NCBI GenBank assembly: GCA_963699835.1
Contig: CAVOVJ010000014.1
Coordinates: 1 to 64,000, forward strand
DNA length: 64,000 nt
Source: BM003 sp963699835
GTDB lineage: Bacteria; Pseudomonadota; Gammaproteobacteria; Steroidobacterales; BM003
Reading direction: 5' to 3'
In this document: positions 63,465 to 64,000 of the stretch, piece by piece
Numbering within the stretch: position 1 is the stretch's first letter
Layout: each line of letters opens with the position of its first letter
Translations under genes and position numbers: made by a program
The notes under the pieces: model-generated
Database searches by the model: none
What the model saw: the letters and a program-made list of their open reading frames with translations, nothing else
What the model was told of the DNA's origin: nothing

Positions 63465-64000
63465 CTACTGGCCCAGCACACAGGCGAATATCAGTGGCGC
63501 CACGATCGTCGCATCCGATTCGATGATGTACTTCGGGGTGTCCGCCGATAACTTGCCCCAGGTTATTTTCTCGTTCGGCACGGCGCCCGAATACGAGCCA
63601 TAGCTCGTCGTTGAGTCGCTGATCTGGCAGAAATAGCCCCATCGCGGCGTGTCCGCTTTTTGCAGGTCCTGCTGTAGCATCGGCACCACGCAGATCGGAA
63701 AATCGCCGGCGATTCCCCCGCCTATCTGGAAAAACCCGACCGATGCACCTGCCGCGGTCCGCTCGTACCAGTCGGCCAGCATGATCATGTACTCGATGCC
63801 GCTGCGGACCGTGTGAACGTTTTTGATTTCGCCAGTGATGCAGTGGGACGCGTAAATGTTTCCGAGCGTCGAATCCTCCCAGCCGGGGACAATGATCGGC
63901 AGATCCTGCTCGCATGCCGCGAGCAGCCAACTGTCTTTCGGATCGATCTGGTAGTGTTCCTCGAGTTGCCCTGCGCGCAAGATGTGGTACAGAAACTCGT
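63465..64000 (-). CDS. Deoxyhypusine-synthase-like protein, cut by window edge
   Basis: The open frame reaches base 64000 in frame (EFLYHILRAGQLEEHYQ at the edge), so the N-terminus is outside. The visible 178 residues include GNIYASHCITGEIKNVHTVR, the glycine-rich GVGF-type VGFFQIGGGIAGDFPICV and the lysine region VPNEKITWGKLSADTPKY, matching deoxyhypusine synthase, whose catalytic Lys sits in a WGK context. Bacteria have no eIF5A, so such homologues are thought to work on polyamines, for example homospermidine formation. Its place beside speA and aguB supports this. Confidence 0.85.
   Translation of the reverse strand, partial: EFLYHILRAGQLEEHYQIDPKDSWLLAACEQDLPIIVPGWEDSTLGNIYASHCITGEIKNVHTVRSGIEYMIMLADWYERTAAGASVGFFQIGGGIAGDFPICVVPMLQQDLQKADTPRWGYFCQISDSTTSYGSYSGAVPNEKITWGKLSADTPKYIIESDATIVAPLIFACVLGQ

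Overview
The window is high-GC, densely coded bacterial chromosome, most likely from an aerobic or marine-type gammaproteobacterium. That placement is inferred from gene content only: SpeA plus AguB, a two-gene M16 peptidase operon, a wax-ester-synthase-like acyltransferase, several Fe(II)/2-oxoglutarate oxygenases, RimK-type ATP-grasp ligases, otsBA and photolyases. No rRNA, tRNA, CRISPR array, integrase or complete insertion sequence was found. Many adjacent genes overlap by ATGA or GTGA, which helped fix starts.

Layout. 1-3075 looks GC-richer than the rest and carries indel-broken alpha/beta hydrolase and SCP2 genes plus an alkylsulfatase-like metallo-beta-lactamase lipoprotein. It ends at an abrupt junction near 3.07 kb where two convergent genes both lose their 3' ends, so it may be a deletion scar or an assembly chimera. 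3080-17694 is one long minus-strand array: a CadD-like transporter (frameshifted), two CRTAC1/ASPIC-UnbV proteins, a TPR protein, a nitrilase-fold hydrolase, a giant TPR plus FG-GAP lipoprotein, a membrane multiheme cytochrome c with TPRs, and two Fe2OG-type oxygenases. 17.8-29.4 kb holds a broken DUF1329 gene, a sulfotransferase-like protein, a PKHD-type oxygenase, a RimK-like ligase, a VOC protein, the M16 pair, a zinc-ribbon protein, a DUF47/PitA phosphate module and a mini-cytochrome c. 29.6-38.8 kb holds a WS/DGAT-acyltransferase fusion, a TPR-oxygenase, a di-haem peroxidase, a second VOC protein and a penicillin-acylase-family Ntn hydrolase with a Gly-Lys repeat linker.

39.0-49.0 kb contains a YaiI protein, a divergent amidoligase cassette (RLAN-RimK ligase opposite a DUF2817 peptidase and a GNAT-C39 fusion), an exported post-PEP-CTERM-like protein with a PA-domain metalloprotease, and two photolyase-family genes. 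One of these lacks the usual Fe-S cysteines and the other appears to have its domains in permuted order. 49.2-53.4 kb is an otsB-GH15-otsA trehalose operon. 53.4-58.8 kb has a TonB-receptor remnant, an exported protein, a methyltransferase and a frameshifted AsmA gene. 58.8-60.4 kb is a two-gene glycan cassette (PglC-like and PglD/NeuD-like) lying between two 58-bp direct repeats. The window closes with a polyamine operon: a deoxyhypusine-synthase-like gene (cut by the edge), speA and aguB.

Frameshifts recur in otherwise well-conserved genes (1-1266, 17.1-18.8 kb, 26.4-27.3 kb, 57.2-57.5 kb), while neighbours of up to 1100 codons are intact. From sequence alone I cannot tell real pseudogenes from assembly indels.
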